DNA of 64,000 nt, from assembly GCA_947259185.1 (NCBI GenBank), contig CAMYKT010000008.1, positions 1 through 64,000 on the forward strand. Reading direction: 5' to 3'. This document shows, piece by piece, positions 34,301-43,577 of the stretch; positions within the stretch are counted from its first letter, which is position 1, and each line of letters starts with the position of its first letter. Source of the stretch: an uncultured Methanobacteriaceae archaeon (GTDB taxonomy: Archaea > Methanobacteriota > Methanobacteria > Methanobacteriales > Methanobacteriaceae). Below the pieces are notes generated by a model. That model ran no database searches and had not been told where the DNA came from. It saw only the letters and a program-made list of their open reading frames with translations. The position numbers and the translations under genes are program-made.

Positions 34301-37300
34301 ATTGGACCCTGGTGTAGGCTCTCTGGAAGCCCATTGGTAGTTTCGGATCATAAAAAACAGAGGAAGGAGGCATTATTTTACTATAACCATAAATGGAAGA
34401 GGATCCTGGTTTGAAATAGTAATTAGTATTTATCTGGGCTTGATGCTGGTGATTTCCTATATATAATTGGTTATCATAAACATAATCCGTGCTCCAGGTG
34501 AAGTTAAGAGGTACCAGTATCCGTGGATCATGATAAAATCCATTTAAAAAATTTGTGGATTGGCCTATCCCATCATAAACTGTTAAATCAAGTGTATGGG
34601 AGCCTTCTTCAAAATTACGGGTTATGCTATATTTTAATAATCCTTTATAGGGTAAAACTGGATCTGGAATAAACACCAGGGTATCATTTATTAGTTCCCC
34701 GTCAAGTAATAATTCAAAGCGGTCAAAGCCCCGATCTGAATATTCCTGAATTTCCAGTTCATATATTAGGGTTTGATATCCGGTTCCAGTTATCATATCC
34801 AGATTTTTTTCTTCAATATAAGGTGGAGGATTTATAGAATTAAAGGATAGTACCTTCTCAATTTCATTTCCTGCCCGGTCTTTTAGATTTACTATAAGCT
34901 GATGATTTCCTTCTCCTAGAAATCCATGTAATTTTGGATTAAAAGTTGCGGTAAGGCTACTAAGGGTTGCTATTTCAAATGTTCCGAAAATATTATTAAT
35001 GGTGACCTTGTCTCTATAATTAAAATTACTGTAAGTTAATTTGGTGGTTATTTCTATTCCATCAAGGGTAACATGAATGTATTTAGGGATTAAATTATAC
35101 CAGGACCAGTTTTTACGTATATAATCATTGTTTAGGCCAGAATTAGCATCTGCCAGTGAAAAAGTTATGGCCTGGCCGGGACGAACTGTGGCATCTTCTT
35201 CAGGTGATATAAAGGTGATTTTAGGATTGACCTGATCAACTATGACCTGGATGGATCTGGTGGCTTTATTTCCCACCACATCCTCAGCATAAAAGACAAT
35301 ATTATACTTTCCGTCGGTACTAACCTGGTAATTAGAGGAAAATTCATAGCCGGCTACAAAATCTACTACCGATCCAGAAGATATGGTACTGTTAAAGATT
35401 TGAAGGCCACCTACATCAATCACACTACCAGTAATAGTAAAATCAATAGAATTAACTGCTTCTACTGGATCAATTATTATTTGAGGAGGATTAGAATCAA
35501 TAAAACTTTCTCCATAAACTACATTAAATAAGGTTCCATCATTGGCTGTTCCTGTAATAGTAAAAGAAATTGGGCCATCAGGAGGAATAAAAGAGGGTAA
35601 TCCCATAGACCTTTGCACAACACCTGACCAAGAAGCAATTATTTTATTTTCGAAGTTTCCCAGGTTATGAGATATAACATTAGAATATCCGTTTATGGTT
35701 AATCTTGCATTTTTTATTGGTTCAGATAACACTGCCGTCACATTCATTCTTCCAGTATGGGGAGAGAATATGGGAGTAACTATTAAGTTGGATATGTAGG
35801 GATTTTGAAGGGAAATAAATATTTCCCAGGTTTTTTGAGTACTTAATCCCTGATTATCTACTGCTATTGCTTGTAGAGTATTCAAGCCATGGAAAAATGT
35901 ATGGGAAGTGGCAGATAACGACCAGGTCCCCTGAAGTTGATTTCCTGTAACTGTGGTAACTAAAGGAGCACCGTTGAATAATAAAATAGAATTTGTAGCA
36001 GATAGTCCATTACCCGGGTCATTTTGTACTGCTGCAGATAGGTTTATTTCAGCAGGATTACGGAAAAATGCCCCATCAGCTGGGCTAATGGTTCCTATTG
36101 ATGGTGCTATTGTAGTTATGGGGTAAATGTAAAACTCCCAGGAGGTATTTATCTCTCCAGGTAAAATTATACGAGCTATATGTAAACCCTGGGTATTGAA
36201 GGTTCCCCCGGTGGGAGTAAATATTAGCCAGTCATTTTCCCAGGATAGTTCACCAGCCAGGGGGGTTAAAACTGGTAGCCCCCAGAAATTTTTTGTATAA
36301 TAATTAACAGTTATGTTGGCCCCGGTGGCCCCTACTTTTCCAGCCCATATACGAGCTTTAACTGAATCAAGCTGGTTATAGAGTTGGTTGGCTGGAGGAA
36401 GGTATTCTATTAGGTGGCTGTAAAGATAGATACTTCCATTTTTGTGTTCACCATTGCCCAGGTCAAAACTCCATGAATTCATGGAACCATCCCATAAAGC
36501 AGTTACATAGTGCCAGCCAGGCATTATGTCTCTAAACTCAAAATATCCTTCCTGATTAGTGAATATAGTATATAAACCATCCAGTGTAACTTCCGCTCCC
36601 TCCAGGGGCCCTGACCAGCAAATAACATTTCCAGATATTATGGTGCTTTCCAAAGGTTCTAATGTTTGGTTGTGTCCTAATTCTTCCCCAATAGTTAAAT
36701 ATTTCCATATGTAGTCTGCAGGAGCGTATCCTAATTTATTAAAGCTTAAGGAGTAGCCTCCCGGGTAGAGTGATTCAAAAAGATAGTTACCATTTACATC
36801 ACTCCAGGTGGAAATCTGGTAGTATTCTTCTTCATTATCCCACCAGGTAAGAGTGACATTAACATTTTCCAGCGGCCAGAATGTTATTGCATCTCTAACT
36901 TGCCCATAAATGGTTGAATGTGGACCTGGAGATAGGAAAAAGCTCCTATAATTGGCTTGACCACCTATGATGGCATAATCTTCCAGTATATATTCTTCAA
37001 ATAAATCCGCACCAGCCTGGAATTCATAGTAGCCATCTGGTAGAGAAATGGTTTGATATCTTCCCTCCGAGTCGGTGAAAGTGGAGCTAATTAAGGAGTC
37101 CTCCTGATAAACCTTCACCCAGGCATTGGAAATGGTCTGGCTTCCTTCCATGATACCACCATAAACTTGCCCCCAAAGAGAGTTGGAATTATAGAGAGTG
37201 AAGTTGATAATTAAATTTTGTTCTAAAGCCACCGTTGTCCCTTTTGATTGAGATATTAAACCGGTTCCATAAGTGGTAAATAGATAACTTCCTGCAGGAA

Positions 37301-38849
37301 GTTCAAATTCATAATATCCATTATTATCCGTGGTGGTAATTAAATTAGAAGAACCTGGTTTAGAGGCCACCACCATTACCCCGTCCAGGGGTTGCTCTAA
37401 AAAGTTGGTTATGTAACCCGATATCTGTCCAGTTAGTCCCAGATCCTGTTCCATGGTGAAGGTACGATTTACTGGAAGTTCAGAGGGTGAAATATCTACG
37501 GTAAGATTCAGATATCCTGGTTTAGAAAAAATAAGCCGCATGATATTGGCGGTATATCCATATAAGTCAACTTTAAATAATCCTGCCCCATCAGTATATT
37601 TTTTCGCCCAGGCAAAGTCCTCCCAGTTACCTTCATTAATCATCCTTAGTTCTACAGTTACATTGTGAAGGGGAACTCCACCAGTATCAGTCACTTTGCC
37701 CTGAATGACGTCCGGAACGGTAGTGGAAACCAGGGTAACATTTATGGTGATGTGTTCACCATCATCCAGAGGATAGTAATAGCCATCCCAGTAATAGTAG
37801 CGATAGTTATTATCCCACACAAATACCTCCCACCACAGGGAAGGCATACATCTTTCAAAAACTACCTGGCCAGAATCATCACTGACTTTATCCGGATGGT
37901 TATCTTCACCCCAGAGATTAACAGTTACCCCTGAGATGGGTTGATTATAAATATCTGTAACCTGAACAGTTATAATGCCAGAATATGGCATTAAAGCAAG
38001 ATCATAATTGATCAGGGGACCTTCACCTACTTGAAGGTGAATACTTTTTTTTTCATGTTGATAGGGATCAATTTCAAATTTTCCAGTGAGTCCTGATACA
38101 AATTCCGGGAATTTAGTGGTGGTAAGCTGGTAAAAACCGTTACTATCTGTACGGTTATATATGGAAGTATAGCTTGGATGGGTATCTGGCCAGAAGTAGA
38201 TATATGTGTTTACCAGAGGCTCTCCAGTTAAGGCATTAGTAATATATCCCTGCATGGTTACCGGAAGCCCATAGCGAATTAAATTAATGTAGTATTCCTT
38301 GTTTTCATCACTGGAAATATGGCCATCGTTTTCATAGTAACCATATCCTGTGTGATTGACCTTTACTAAAAAATCACCTTCTTCCAGGGCAAAGTTGGCC
38401 CATCCCAGATCATCAGCCATTTTAAATTGATTAGAAATTGTGGTTTGCACATTTACTATTGCGTCTGATACGGGATCCTGGGTGCTATCATATACCCTGA
38501 CCATTAGTAATGCATCTTCCACCATTACCAGGTCTTCTATGGATTTTTCATTAGGGATCAGATTAACATTTTTCTGGAAGTTTTGATAGCCGTATTTATG
38601 GACTAGGAGCTCTGCAGCAGCAGTATTCATCCACTCTTCATCTAAAATAAATAAATAATATCCTTTATTATCAGAATAAGTTATTAAGTCCTGAAAATTA
38701 TCCCCATCATCCAATCTCAAAATAATTTGCGCCCACTCAACTATCCCGGTGTTTTCTCCTGTTATACTACCTTCCAGGGTAGTATATGGTTGTAAATTAA
38801 TATCCACCTGTTGGGCTGTTTCTAGAGTAAGATAAATATCCTTTACCAA
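31386..38849 (-). CDS. Giant surface protein with carboxypeptidase-regulatory-like repeats, main part
   Basis: These 2,487 codons form one protein with the gene at 38843-39433 (frameshift). In order: about nine carboxypeptidase-regulatory-like (B-sandwich) repeats (VTGxVTDxxGxPLxNVTVEL... YxFxxLxPGxY) at about residues 1-820; Ig/Big-like domains around 920-1010, 1130-1250 and 1655-1755 (the last has DISPVNLANDVPLTAKI, an SbsA-like domain); a mostly helical segment at about 1780-2180; a C-terminal beta domain; and one membrane helix (NYLLILILIIIAASGALIF) before a short basic tail (YKNK). It would be an anchored cell-surface adhesin or wall protein. The TTG at 38849 is not a real start: there is no ribosome site and no signal peptide here. 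Confidence 0.85.
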   Translation of the reverse strand: MVKDIYLTLETAQQVDINLQPYTTLEGSITGENTGIVEWAQIILRLDDGDNFQDLITYSDNKGYYLFILDEEWMNTAAAELLVHKYGYQNFQKNVNLIPNEKSIEDLVMVEDALLMVRVYDSTQDPVSDAIVNVQTTISNQFKMADDLGWANFALEEGDFLVKVNHTGYGYYENDGHISSDENKEYYINLIRYGLPVTMQGYITNALTGEPLVNTYIYFWPDTHPSYTSIYNRTDSNGFYQLTTTKFPEFVSGLTGKFEIDPYQHEKKSIHLQVGEGPLINYDLALMPYSGIITVQVTDIYNQPISGVTVNLWGEDNHPDKVSDDSGQVVFERCMPSLWWEVFVWDNNYRYYYWDGYYYPLDDGEHITINVTLVSTTVPDVIQGKVTDTGGVPLHNVTVELRMINEGNWEDFAWAKKYTDGAGLFKVDLYGYTANIMRLIFSKPGYLNLTVDISPSELPVNRTFTMEQDLGLTGQISGYITNFLEQPLDGVMVVASKPGSSNLITTTDNNGYYEFELPAGSYLFTTYGTGLISQSKGTTVALEQNLIINFTLYNSNSLWGQVYGGIMEGSQTISNAWVKVYQEDSLISSTFTDSEGRYQTISLPDGYYEFQAGADLFEEYILEDYAIIGGQANYRSFFLSPGPHSTIYGQVRDAITFWPLENVNVTLTWWDNEEEYYQISTWSDVNGNYLFESLYPGGYSLSFNKLGYAPADYIWKYLTIGEELGHNQTLEPLESTIISGNVICWSGPLEGAEVTLDGLYTIFTNQEGYFEFRDIMPGWHYVTALWDGSMNSWSFDLGNGEHKNGSIYLYSHLIEYLPPANQLYNQLDSVKARIWAGKVGATGANITVNYYTKNFWGLPVLTPLAGELSWENDWLIFTPTGGTFNTQGLHIARIILPGEINTSWEFYIYPITTIAPSIGTISPADGAFFRNPAEINLSAAVQNDPGNGLSATNSILLFNGAPLVTTVTGNQLQGTWSLSATSHTFFHGLNTLQAIAVDNQGLSTQKTWEIFISLQNPYISNLIVTPIFSPHTGRMNVTAVLSEPIKNARLTINGYSNVISHNLGNFENKIIASWSGVVQRSMGLPSFIPPDGPISFTITGTANDGTLFNVVYGESFIDSNPPQIIIDPVEAVNSIDFTITGSVIDVGGLQIFNSTISSGSVVDFVAGYEFSSNYQVSTDGKYNIVFYAEDVVGNKATRSIQVIVDQVNPKITFISPEEDATVRPGQAITFSLADANSGLNNDYIRKNWSWYNLIPKYIHVTLDGIEITTKLTYSNFNYRDKVTINNIFGTFEIATLSSLTATFNPKLHGFLGEGNHQLIVNLKDRAGNEIEKVLSFNSINPPPYIEEKNLDMITGTGYQTLIYELEIQEYSDRGFDRFELLLDGELINDTLVFIPDPVLPYKGLLKYSITRNFEEGSHTLDLTVYDGIGQSTNFLNGFYHDPRILVPLNFTWSTDYVYDNQLYIGNHQHQAQINTNYYFKPGSSSIYGYSKIMPPSSVFYDPKLPMGFQRAYTRVQLNPADAKQSTHLSFWMTNILDKHICGWGWGDTISIFFSDGYQTLPAINLENAPGIVYHHHQAPHVTKTGFVDSYLSKAKGADGRTWKNYVVEIPEGLDKSSISVIIEWQAKNWNSWGTEMYNEISSMATHFEFFTPLVVDISPVNLANDVPLTAKIKARFRLPLDETGINDKFYLTDVTGIKIASSIQLNGDQIILSPDKKLNSNNKYRVLVSPDIKTIYGRILPKPDAYRWEFTTLPGETSAWQTIRYNGEEYQVYLIWADGYSGGNPNYISPGLMKTYYGASLLGVDVVKKVGDIYYNVPDMNTKKLIVQAAQRKAYYDLIDPYGFSRLINQGQIDYVYNGAHATSGLFLYIFDHVPGVDLSEIPDDEDVIIDVILLALGDGSNPYEMPAALTSGLNYFSTALSGCQKINQAVEKMREMKASKISQPFEASVIGDVLEIAELVQGEVDFQKSLWEYMYKAMWSIEVAKQYRSQLSAILPHTSGDTRAALSQLLSRDVDQVKRTVIQKCALHVADQSVEAIKQVLVEAASSNPYVKIAFKTTQIFFKIAGFTRWDDVRADSFIALAQEDAEDNFFNAWKHLTYNLQLIPDNQITPYDLSLISTSSKVRYSAAGNFYDTMVIIGDIVKYWDAVLSMDSGKINYWNNIISTWSTTAGNYQNSALNLIPEISSSNADTAQLLSLIRSSTYNKATYAQIGVYSPVTILLTAPDNRKIGYDHLNNVNINDFDPEGAYNGPYSEPQFITIPLNLGYYTMDLFGTGDGPYHITIETLDEWGEVISGSQWSGNAYPGMNTTIQFILDEYGSVVHHDDTVPVITVQGLIDGGNYSGFVNPSIRVFDDNLEYYTQILDGKLYSGGKITTPGQHVLIIRATDGVNVVYEIINFFIETSFIPEPGIDDGYYDRIIPAKVSFTPMVGSGKIVTIPNIVSDAIDETSSQPQEPASSTEYSNNYLLILILIIIAASGALIFYKNK

Positions 38850-39433
38850 AAAAGTTTCATAAAAATCACTGGTAAAGTATAGATTAAATGTACCTCCAGG
38901 GGAGGTTCTGATCCATCTGGGGAAAAATAGTCATATAATGGGAGTAAGTATCTCCCTTCCTCATTGGTAGTGGTATATCCCCTGCTATAACCCTCTGTGT
39001 CTTGTGCATCTACCTGTATATCCTTTAAGGCTTGGCCATCTCCGTCATATACCACCCCATAAATGGAGTGTTTATGAATCATATACTTAAAATCAACAAC
39101 AAGGGGTTCATTAAGTTCTATTTCATGGGATTGTGAAATATAAGAATCAGATTCTGCAGTGAGGGTGTAATTTCCTGTGGGCAGTTCCAACGAATAATTT
39201 CCCACTAGTATATCGGTTTCATCAACCAGCCCGGTTTCATCATATGCAGATATTTTACCAGAATATAAGGGATTTTCAAGCCAACCGGTGACTGTTCCAG
39301 AAGTATCAAGATTTGCTGAAGGAGTTTCATCTGCAGCAACTGATCCCAAGGTACCTGATAAAGTAAAAACTAATAAAAGGAATATAATAAGTTTAGGTAA
39401 AGTTTTAATATCCCATTCCCCCCTTAGAAACAA
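38843..39433 (-). CDS. Giant surface protein, N-terminal part with signal peptide, separated by a frameshift
   Basis: These 196 codons encode a signal peptide (LPKLIIFLLLVFTLSGTLGS), two carboxypeptidase-regulatory-like repeats (VTGWLENPLYSGKI and YGVVYDGDGQALKDI), and end out of frame in VHLIYTLPVIFMKLFW. The -1 frame over 38849-38905 encodes GGTFNLYFTSDFYETFLVKD, which continues the third repeat into the giant frame. One missing C in the CCCC run at about 38899-38902 explains the break. The listed start is a TTG (39433); an ATT at 39409-39407, after AAGGGGGGAA, gives the more normal signal peptide KTLPKLIIFLLL. The break may be real or a sequencing slip. Confidence 0.8.
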   Translation of the reverse strand: MFLRGEWDIKTLPKLIIFLLLVFTLSGTLGSVAADETPSANLDTSGTVTGWLENPLYSGKISAYDETGLVDETDILVGNYSLELPTGNYTLTAESDSYISQSHEIELNEPLVVDFKYMIHKHSIYGVVYDGDGQALKDIQVDAQDTEGYSRGYTTTNEEGRYLLPLYDYFSPDGSEPPLEVHLIYTLPVIFMKLFW

Positions 39434-39725
39434 ATCCAGTTGTAGAATTAGAATAGAATAAAAATAAAAATTAATTCCACATGAGATACTTAAATATTAT
39501 TTATTTATTCTAATATTAATACTTATTTGTGTAAAAAAGTTAAATTTGTATTAAGGAAGATTTGAATCATGATAATTAAAAGAGAATAGATATCAATAAG
39601 ATAAAGTTAAAGAGGAAAATAAGTTATAATATTTCTCACTAAACTATTCCCAAAAAAGCTAAGTTTTTGATTATTTGTAGGTCCTTTATCAAGCTATAAA
39701 AGAATTTTGTACTGGTGGTGCATAT

Positions 39726-41006
39726 ATGAAAACCTTTTTAAATCAGCTAAAAGAAAAATTTGACTTTATTAAAATAGATAAAGAAATTTCCACCCATCTA
39801 GAAGCATCTGAAATTTTAAGAAAGCATCCTAAAGATGTGGTTATCCTGGAAAACATTAAAGAATCTCCTATACCGGTATTATCCGGAATATGTAATACCC
39901 GGGAAAAAATAGCTCTGGCTTTAAACTGTGAAGTGGGGGATATCACTTCTAAAATAGTGCAGGGTATGGAAACCCCTCTTCCTATCCACCATATTGAAAA
40001 AATATCAAAAAATTACTCATCTTCTAAAGCTGATTTAAGTAAATTACCTATCTTAACTCATTACAGGCGTGATGGAGGACCATACATCACCTCTGGAGTT
40101 ATAGTAGCCAGGAATCCTGAAAATGGAACCCGTAATGCATCCATACATAGGATGCTGGTCCTGGATAATAATAAACTTACAGTGAGAATTGTGCCCCGGC
40201 ATCTGTATACTTATTATCAACAGGCAGAAGAGCAGGGAGAAGATCTGGAAATTGCCATAGCCATTGGAATGAATCCTGCCACTCTTCTGGCCACCACCAC
40301 CTCTATTCCTATAACTGCTGATGAAATGGAAGTAGCCAATAGTTTTCATGGAGGAGATATGAAGCTCTTGCAGTGTGAAACTGTGGATCTGGAAGTTCCA
40401 GAAGCAGAAATAATACTGGAAGGTAAATTGTTGGCAAATGAACGGGCTAATGAAGGACCATTTGTAGATTTAACTGATACTTATGACGTTATTCGTCAAG
40501 AACCTGTAATAGAACTGGAAAAAATGCACATTAAAAAAGATCCCCTGTACCATGCCATATTCCCTGCTGGTTTTGAACACCGCTTATTGCAGGGGCTTCC
40601 CCAGGAACCTCGTATTTATAATGCAGTTCAAAACACTGTGCCCACCGTGAAAAATGTAGTTTTGACGGAAGGTGGATGTTGCTGGCTGCATGCAGCAGTA
40701 TCTATCAAGAAACAAACCCAGGGTGATGGTAAAAATGTTATTATGGCGGCTCTCTCTGCCCACCCTTCTTTAAAACATGTGGTGGTGGTTGATGAAGATG
40801 TAGATATCTTCAATCCTGAGGATCTGGAGTATGCAATGGCCACCCGAGTTAAAGGTGATGATGATATTTTAATTGTGCCTAAAGCACGAGGATCATCCCT
40901 GGATCCGGCAGCACTACCTGATGGTACCACCACCAAGGTGGGCGTGGATGCCACCAAACCAATGGATAAGTTAAAGAAGTTTGAAAGGGTTAGTTTATCT
41001 GAATAG
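39726..41006 (+). CDS. UbiD-family prFMN-dependent decarboxylase
   Basis: This 426-residue protein has the UbiD landmarks: PILTHYRRDGGPYITSGV (prFMN-binding Arg), HRMLVLD, RIVPRHLYTYYQ, ANEGPFVDLTDTYD (catalytic Glu region), HAIFPAGFEHRLLQGLP and VVVDEDVDIFNPEDLEYAMATR (metal-binding Asp and Glu). It needs prenylated FMN made by UbiX. In methanogens one UbiD homologue is the anhydromevalonate phosphate decarboxylase of the archaeal mevalonate pathway; this gene is a fair candidate, but substrate cannot be read from sequence. GGTGG precedes the ATG. Confidence 0.85.
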   Translation: MKTFLNQLKEKFDFIKIDKEISTHLEASEILRKHPKDVVILENIKESPIPVLSGICNTREKIALALNCEVGDITSKIVQGMETPLPIHHIEKISKNYSSSKADLSKLPILTHYRRDGGPYITSGVIVARNPENGTRNASIHRMLVLDNNKLTVRIVPRHLYTYYQQAEEQGEDLEIAIAIGMNPATLLATTTSIPITADEMEVANSFHGGDMKLLQCETVDLEVPEAEIILEGKLLANERANEGPFVDLTDTYDVIRQEPVIELEKMHIKKDPLYHAIFPAGFEHRLLQGLPQEPRIYNAVQNTVPTVKNVVLTEGGCCWLHAAVSIKKQTQGDGKNVIMAALSAHPSLKHVVVVDEDVDIFNPEDLEYAMATRVKGDDDILIVPKARGSSLDPAALPDGTTTKVGVDATKPMDKLKKFERVSLSE

Positions 41007-41022
41007 AACTTCCTTAATTTTA

Positions 41023-42030
41023 TTAATTTATTAAATCTATTTTATAACCACATTCAGGACATTTATTTGTTTTTGCCAGTTTATTTATCCCTATTCCATA
41101 TCCATTCCTTTCTAAAAGTAGTTCCCCGCAATTCCAGCAGTAAGTATTCTCACCATCAATTCCAGGTACATTACCCACGTAAACATACTTTAATCCCGCA
41201 TCTTGAGCCATTTTTTGGGCTTTAAGTAAAATTTCTAAAGGAGTAGGTGGTACCTTATCCATTTTATAGTGGGGCATGAACCGGGTAAAATGCAGTGGAA
41301 CTTCCTTTCCAACTTCTTCTGCCAGAAAATTCACCAGATCAGATATGTTCTTATCCGAATCATTATAACCTGGAATAATAAGGTTAGTAATCTCCAGGTG
41401 TATGTCCAGATCATGCATGGCTATAATATTTTCCAGTACCGGGTCCAGGCGGGCCTGGCATAGTTCCTGGTAGAATTTATCCGACATTCCTTTCAGGTCT
41501 ATATTAGCCGCATCCAGGTGGGGTCCAATTAATTCCAGAGATTCCGAGGTCATGTACCCATTGGTAACATATATAGTCTTTAAATTATTTTTATGGGCCA
41601 ATTTAGCAGAATCAATAGTATATTCCAGCCACATGGTTGGTTCGTTGTAGGTCCATGCTATTGATTTACAATTATAGCTTTTAGCACTGGCTATAGCATC
41701 TTCAGGAGATATTTCCCTGGTTTTAACTGCATCAATCCTGGCCTGGGATATGCTCCAGTTTTGACAGTACTTACAACTAAAATTACAACCTACTGTCCCC
41801 AGGGAATAAACCCGGGACCCTGGATAAAAATGAAATAGAGGTTTTTTTTCAATTGGATCTATTGCCATGGATGATGCCGCAGCATAGTTTAAACTGTATA
41901 AGGTCCCATTAATATTCTCCCGGGTTAGACAAAATCCTCTTTTACCCGTGGGGATGGAACATCTGCGCTGGCATACTTTACAGTGGACTGAGTATTCTTT
42001 TTTTTCATAAAGTAGAGCTTCCATTTTCAT
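41023..42030 (-). CDS. amrS: AmmeMemoRadiSam radical SAM protein (AmrS)
   Basis: This 335-residue protein has Cys motifs at the N terminus (CKVCQRRCSIPTGKRGFC), the radical SAM motif CxxxCxxC in GCNFSCKYCQNW (about residues 85-96), AWTYNEPTMWLEY, YVTNGYMT and IDLKGMSDKFYQ. It ends in a zinc-ribbon like tail (CWNCGELL...KCPECG). The pattern matches AmrS of the AmmeMemoRadiSam system, whose products are unknown; the AMMECR1 and Memo partners are not in view. It is the last gene of a leftward operon after thiL (1-nt gap). Confidence 0.88.
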   Translation of the reverse strand: MKMEALLYEKKEYSVHCKVCQRRCSIPTGKRGFCLTRENINGTLYSLNYAAASSMAIDPIEKKPLFHFYPGSRVYSLGTVGCNFSCKYCQNWSISQARIDAVKTREISPEDAIASAKSYNCKSIAWTYNEPTMWLEYTIDSAKLAHKNNLKTIYVTNGYMTSESLELIGPHLDAANIDLKGMSDKFYQELCQARLDPVLENIIAMHDLDIHLEITNLIIPGYNDSDKNISDLVNFLAEEVGKEVPLHFTRFMPHYKMDKVPPTPLEILLKAQKMAQDAGLKYVYVGNVPGIDGENTYCWNCGELLLERNGYGIGINKLAKTNKCPECGYKIDLIN

Positions 42031-42031
42031 A

Positions 42032-43093
42032 CTAACCCTCCAGGTGCTGGTAGCCTCCTGGTGGTAGTATATTTATATTTCCCTTCTTATCTACTATTTC
42101 CATGTTTCCAGTAGAAGTTACTTCACCCACCACCATAAGCTTAATTTTATCTTTTAGGGAAGCTAAAGCATCTTTTTTAATACAAAATAATAATTCGAAA
42201 TCTTCACCATAATGTAAAGCCATGTCTAATGGTTTTTTAGAGAAAAATTCCCCGATTTTTTTTACTTCGTCTGGTAGGGGTATTTTATCTTCATATATCC
42301 TGATTCCCAGTGGTAAATTACTGGCCTTCAATATTTCTTCCAGTTCACTGGCCAGGCCATCTGTAATATCAGTAGCAGCACTAATTTGGCCGGATTGTGC
42401 CGCAATTATCCCTTCTTTAATTTTAGCTTCTGGTTTCAGGGCCTGTTTTATGGCTTTTTTAATAATTTTTTCCGGTAAAATTGATTTAATTTTCTGCTGG
42501 TCACGGGTAGAGGATAGTAGTATTTCAAATCCAGCTGCTGCTAAACCTAAATCACCAGATACAGCTACTAAATCTCCAGGTTGGGCCCCGCTTTTCATCA
42601 GTACCTTTGATTTTTCCACCGAGCCAATTATGGTTCCAGAAAGAACCATCTGAGATGATTCATTGGTATCTCCACCAATGAGTGGGATTTGGTAATAGTT
42701 GCAGGCTTCCAGAACTCCTTCCATAAGTTCATCAAAGTGCTCGATTTCCATGTCCCCTGATAGTCCTATAGACAAAATAAGTCCCTGGGGGATGGCCCCC
42801 ATGGCAGATATATCGCTCGCATTAACTGTTACTATTTTCCATCCCCTTTCCCGGTGGTTCATCTGGGAGGGGAAATGAGTTTTTGCAAGCAACATGTCCG
42901 AGCTGACTACTAAAAAATTGTTAGAAGGTTTAAGTTCGGATAAATCCATTAAAGCAGCGTCATCTCCTAAGCTTTTTTTAATATGAGGATGCTTAGAATA
43001 ATATTCCTGTTGGAGATCACGTGTTTTTTTGATAATTCGTTCAATGAGCTTTTTTTCGCCCACCTCAGAAATAATATGTTTTTTAGAGGGCAT
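42032..43093 (-). CDS. thiL: Thiamine-monophosphate kinase
   Basis: The 353-residue protein of the PurM/ThiL family has GDDAALMDL, SSDMLLAKTHFP, VNASDISAMGAIPQGLILSI, GGDTNES, VSGDLGLAAAG, ITDGLASEL (metal-binding Asp) and LHYGEDFELLF. ThiL makes thiamine pyrophosphate from thiamine monophosphate. It carries an N-terminal extension of about 15 residues (PSKKHIISEVGEKKL) compared with bacterial ThiL, typical in methanogens. It lies between cfbA and amrS in the same direction. Confidence 0.94.
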   Translation of the reverse strand: MPSKKHIISEVGEKKLIERIIKKTRDLQQEYYSKHPHIKKSLGDDAALMDLSELKPSNNFLVVSSDMLLAKTHFPSQMNHRERGWKIVTVNASDISAMGAIPQGLILSIGLSGDMEIEHFDELMEGVLEACNYYQIPLIGGDTNESSQMVLSGTIIGSVEKSKVLMKSGAQPGDLVAVSGDLGLAAAGFEILLSSTRDQQKIKSILPEKIIKKAIKQALKPEAKIKEGIIAAQSGQISAATDITDGLASELEEILKASNLPLGIRIYEDKIPLPDEVKKIGEFFSKKPLDMALHYGEDFELLFCIKKDALASLKDKIKLMVVGEVTSTGNMEIVDKKGNINILPPGGYQHLEG

Positions 43094-43133
43094 TATTCAC
43101 CCTTAAAAGAATCAATGAAAACAAATAAAAAAA

Positions 43134-43577
43134 TTATAAGGAATGGTTAACCCTATCCTTAATAATTTCAACCACCCGGGGATCTGCACCTAATGGTTCG
43201 GTGTATATGATCTCCCCGGAAAAATCAATCTCTTCATCATCTTCATGGTGCTTGTGTTTATGGCTATGGGAGTGGCCCGTCTCATGGCCATTATCCAGTC
43301 CCAGAATATGAGGTATATCCTTTTTGGTATGTACTCCATGGGCTAAAAATACCGGGGTGACTATTATTTTTTCTACGCCCTGCCTGGCCAATTCATTAAC
43401 CGCATTAGGAATGGTGGGGGTGGTCATTTCCATAAAGCCTACAGTTACCAGATAATTTTCTTCTTTTTGATATTTTTCTGCCAGTTGATTGATTACTTCT
43501 TTTCCATAGGGAAGTCGGCTTCCATGTCCTACCAGTACTACCCCTATCTTATTTTTTGAGCTTGAATTTGAATCCAT
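43134..43577 (-). CDS. cfbA: Sirohydrochlorin cobalt/nickel chelatase CfbA (CbiX small)
   Basis: This 147-residue protein has VLVGHGSRLPYGKEV (metal-binding His near the start), GFMEMTTPTIPNAVNEL, and VTPVFLAHGVHTKKDIP with the second His. That is the small CbiX/CfbA layout that puts Ni or Co into sirohydrochlorin, the first step toward F430 and the corrin branch. Between HILGLDNG and DFSGEI lies a His-rich insert (HETGHSHSHKHKHHEDD), a likely metal store or sensor. The start overlaps the upstream DUF35 gene by 29 nt, so translation may be coupled. Confidence 0.92.
   Translation of the reverse strand: MDSNSSSKNKIGVVLVGHGSRLPYGKEVINQLAEKYQKEENYLVTVGFMEMTTPTIPNAVNELARQGVEKIIVTPVFLAHGVHTKKDIPHILGLDNGHETGHSHSHKHKHHEDDEEIDFSGEIIYTEPLGADPRVVEIIKDRVNHSL

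Noticed and set aside
37453..37934. Plus-strand frames within the giant surface protein gene
   Set aside because: Both lie antisense to conserved repeats of the giant gene and have no ribosome site.
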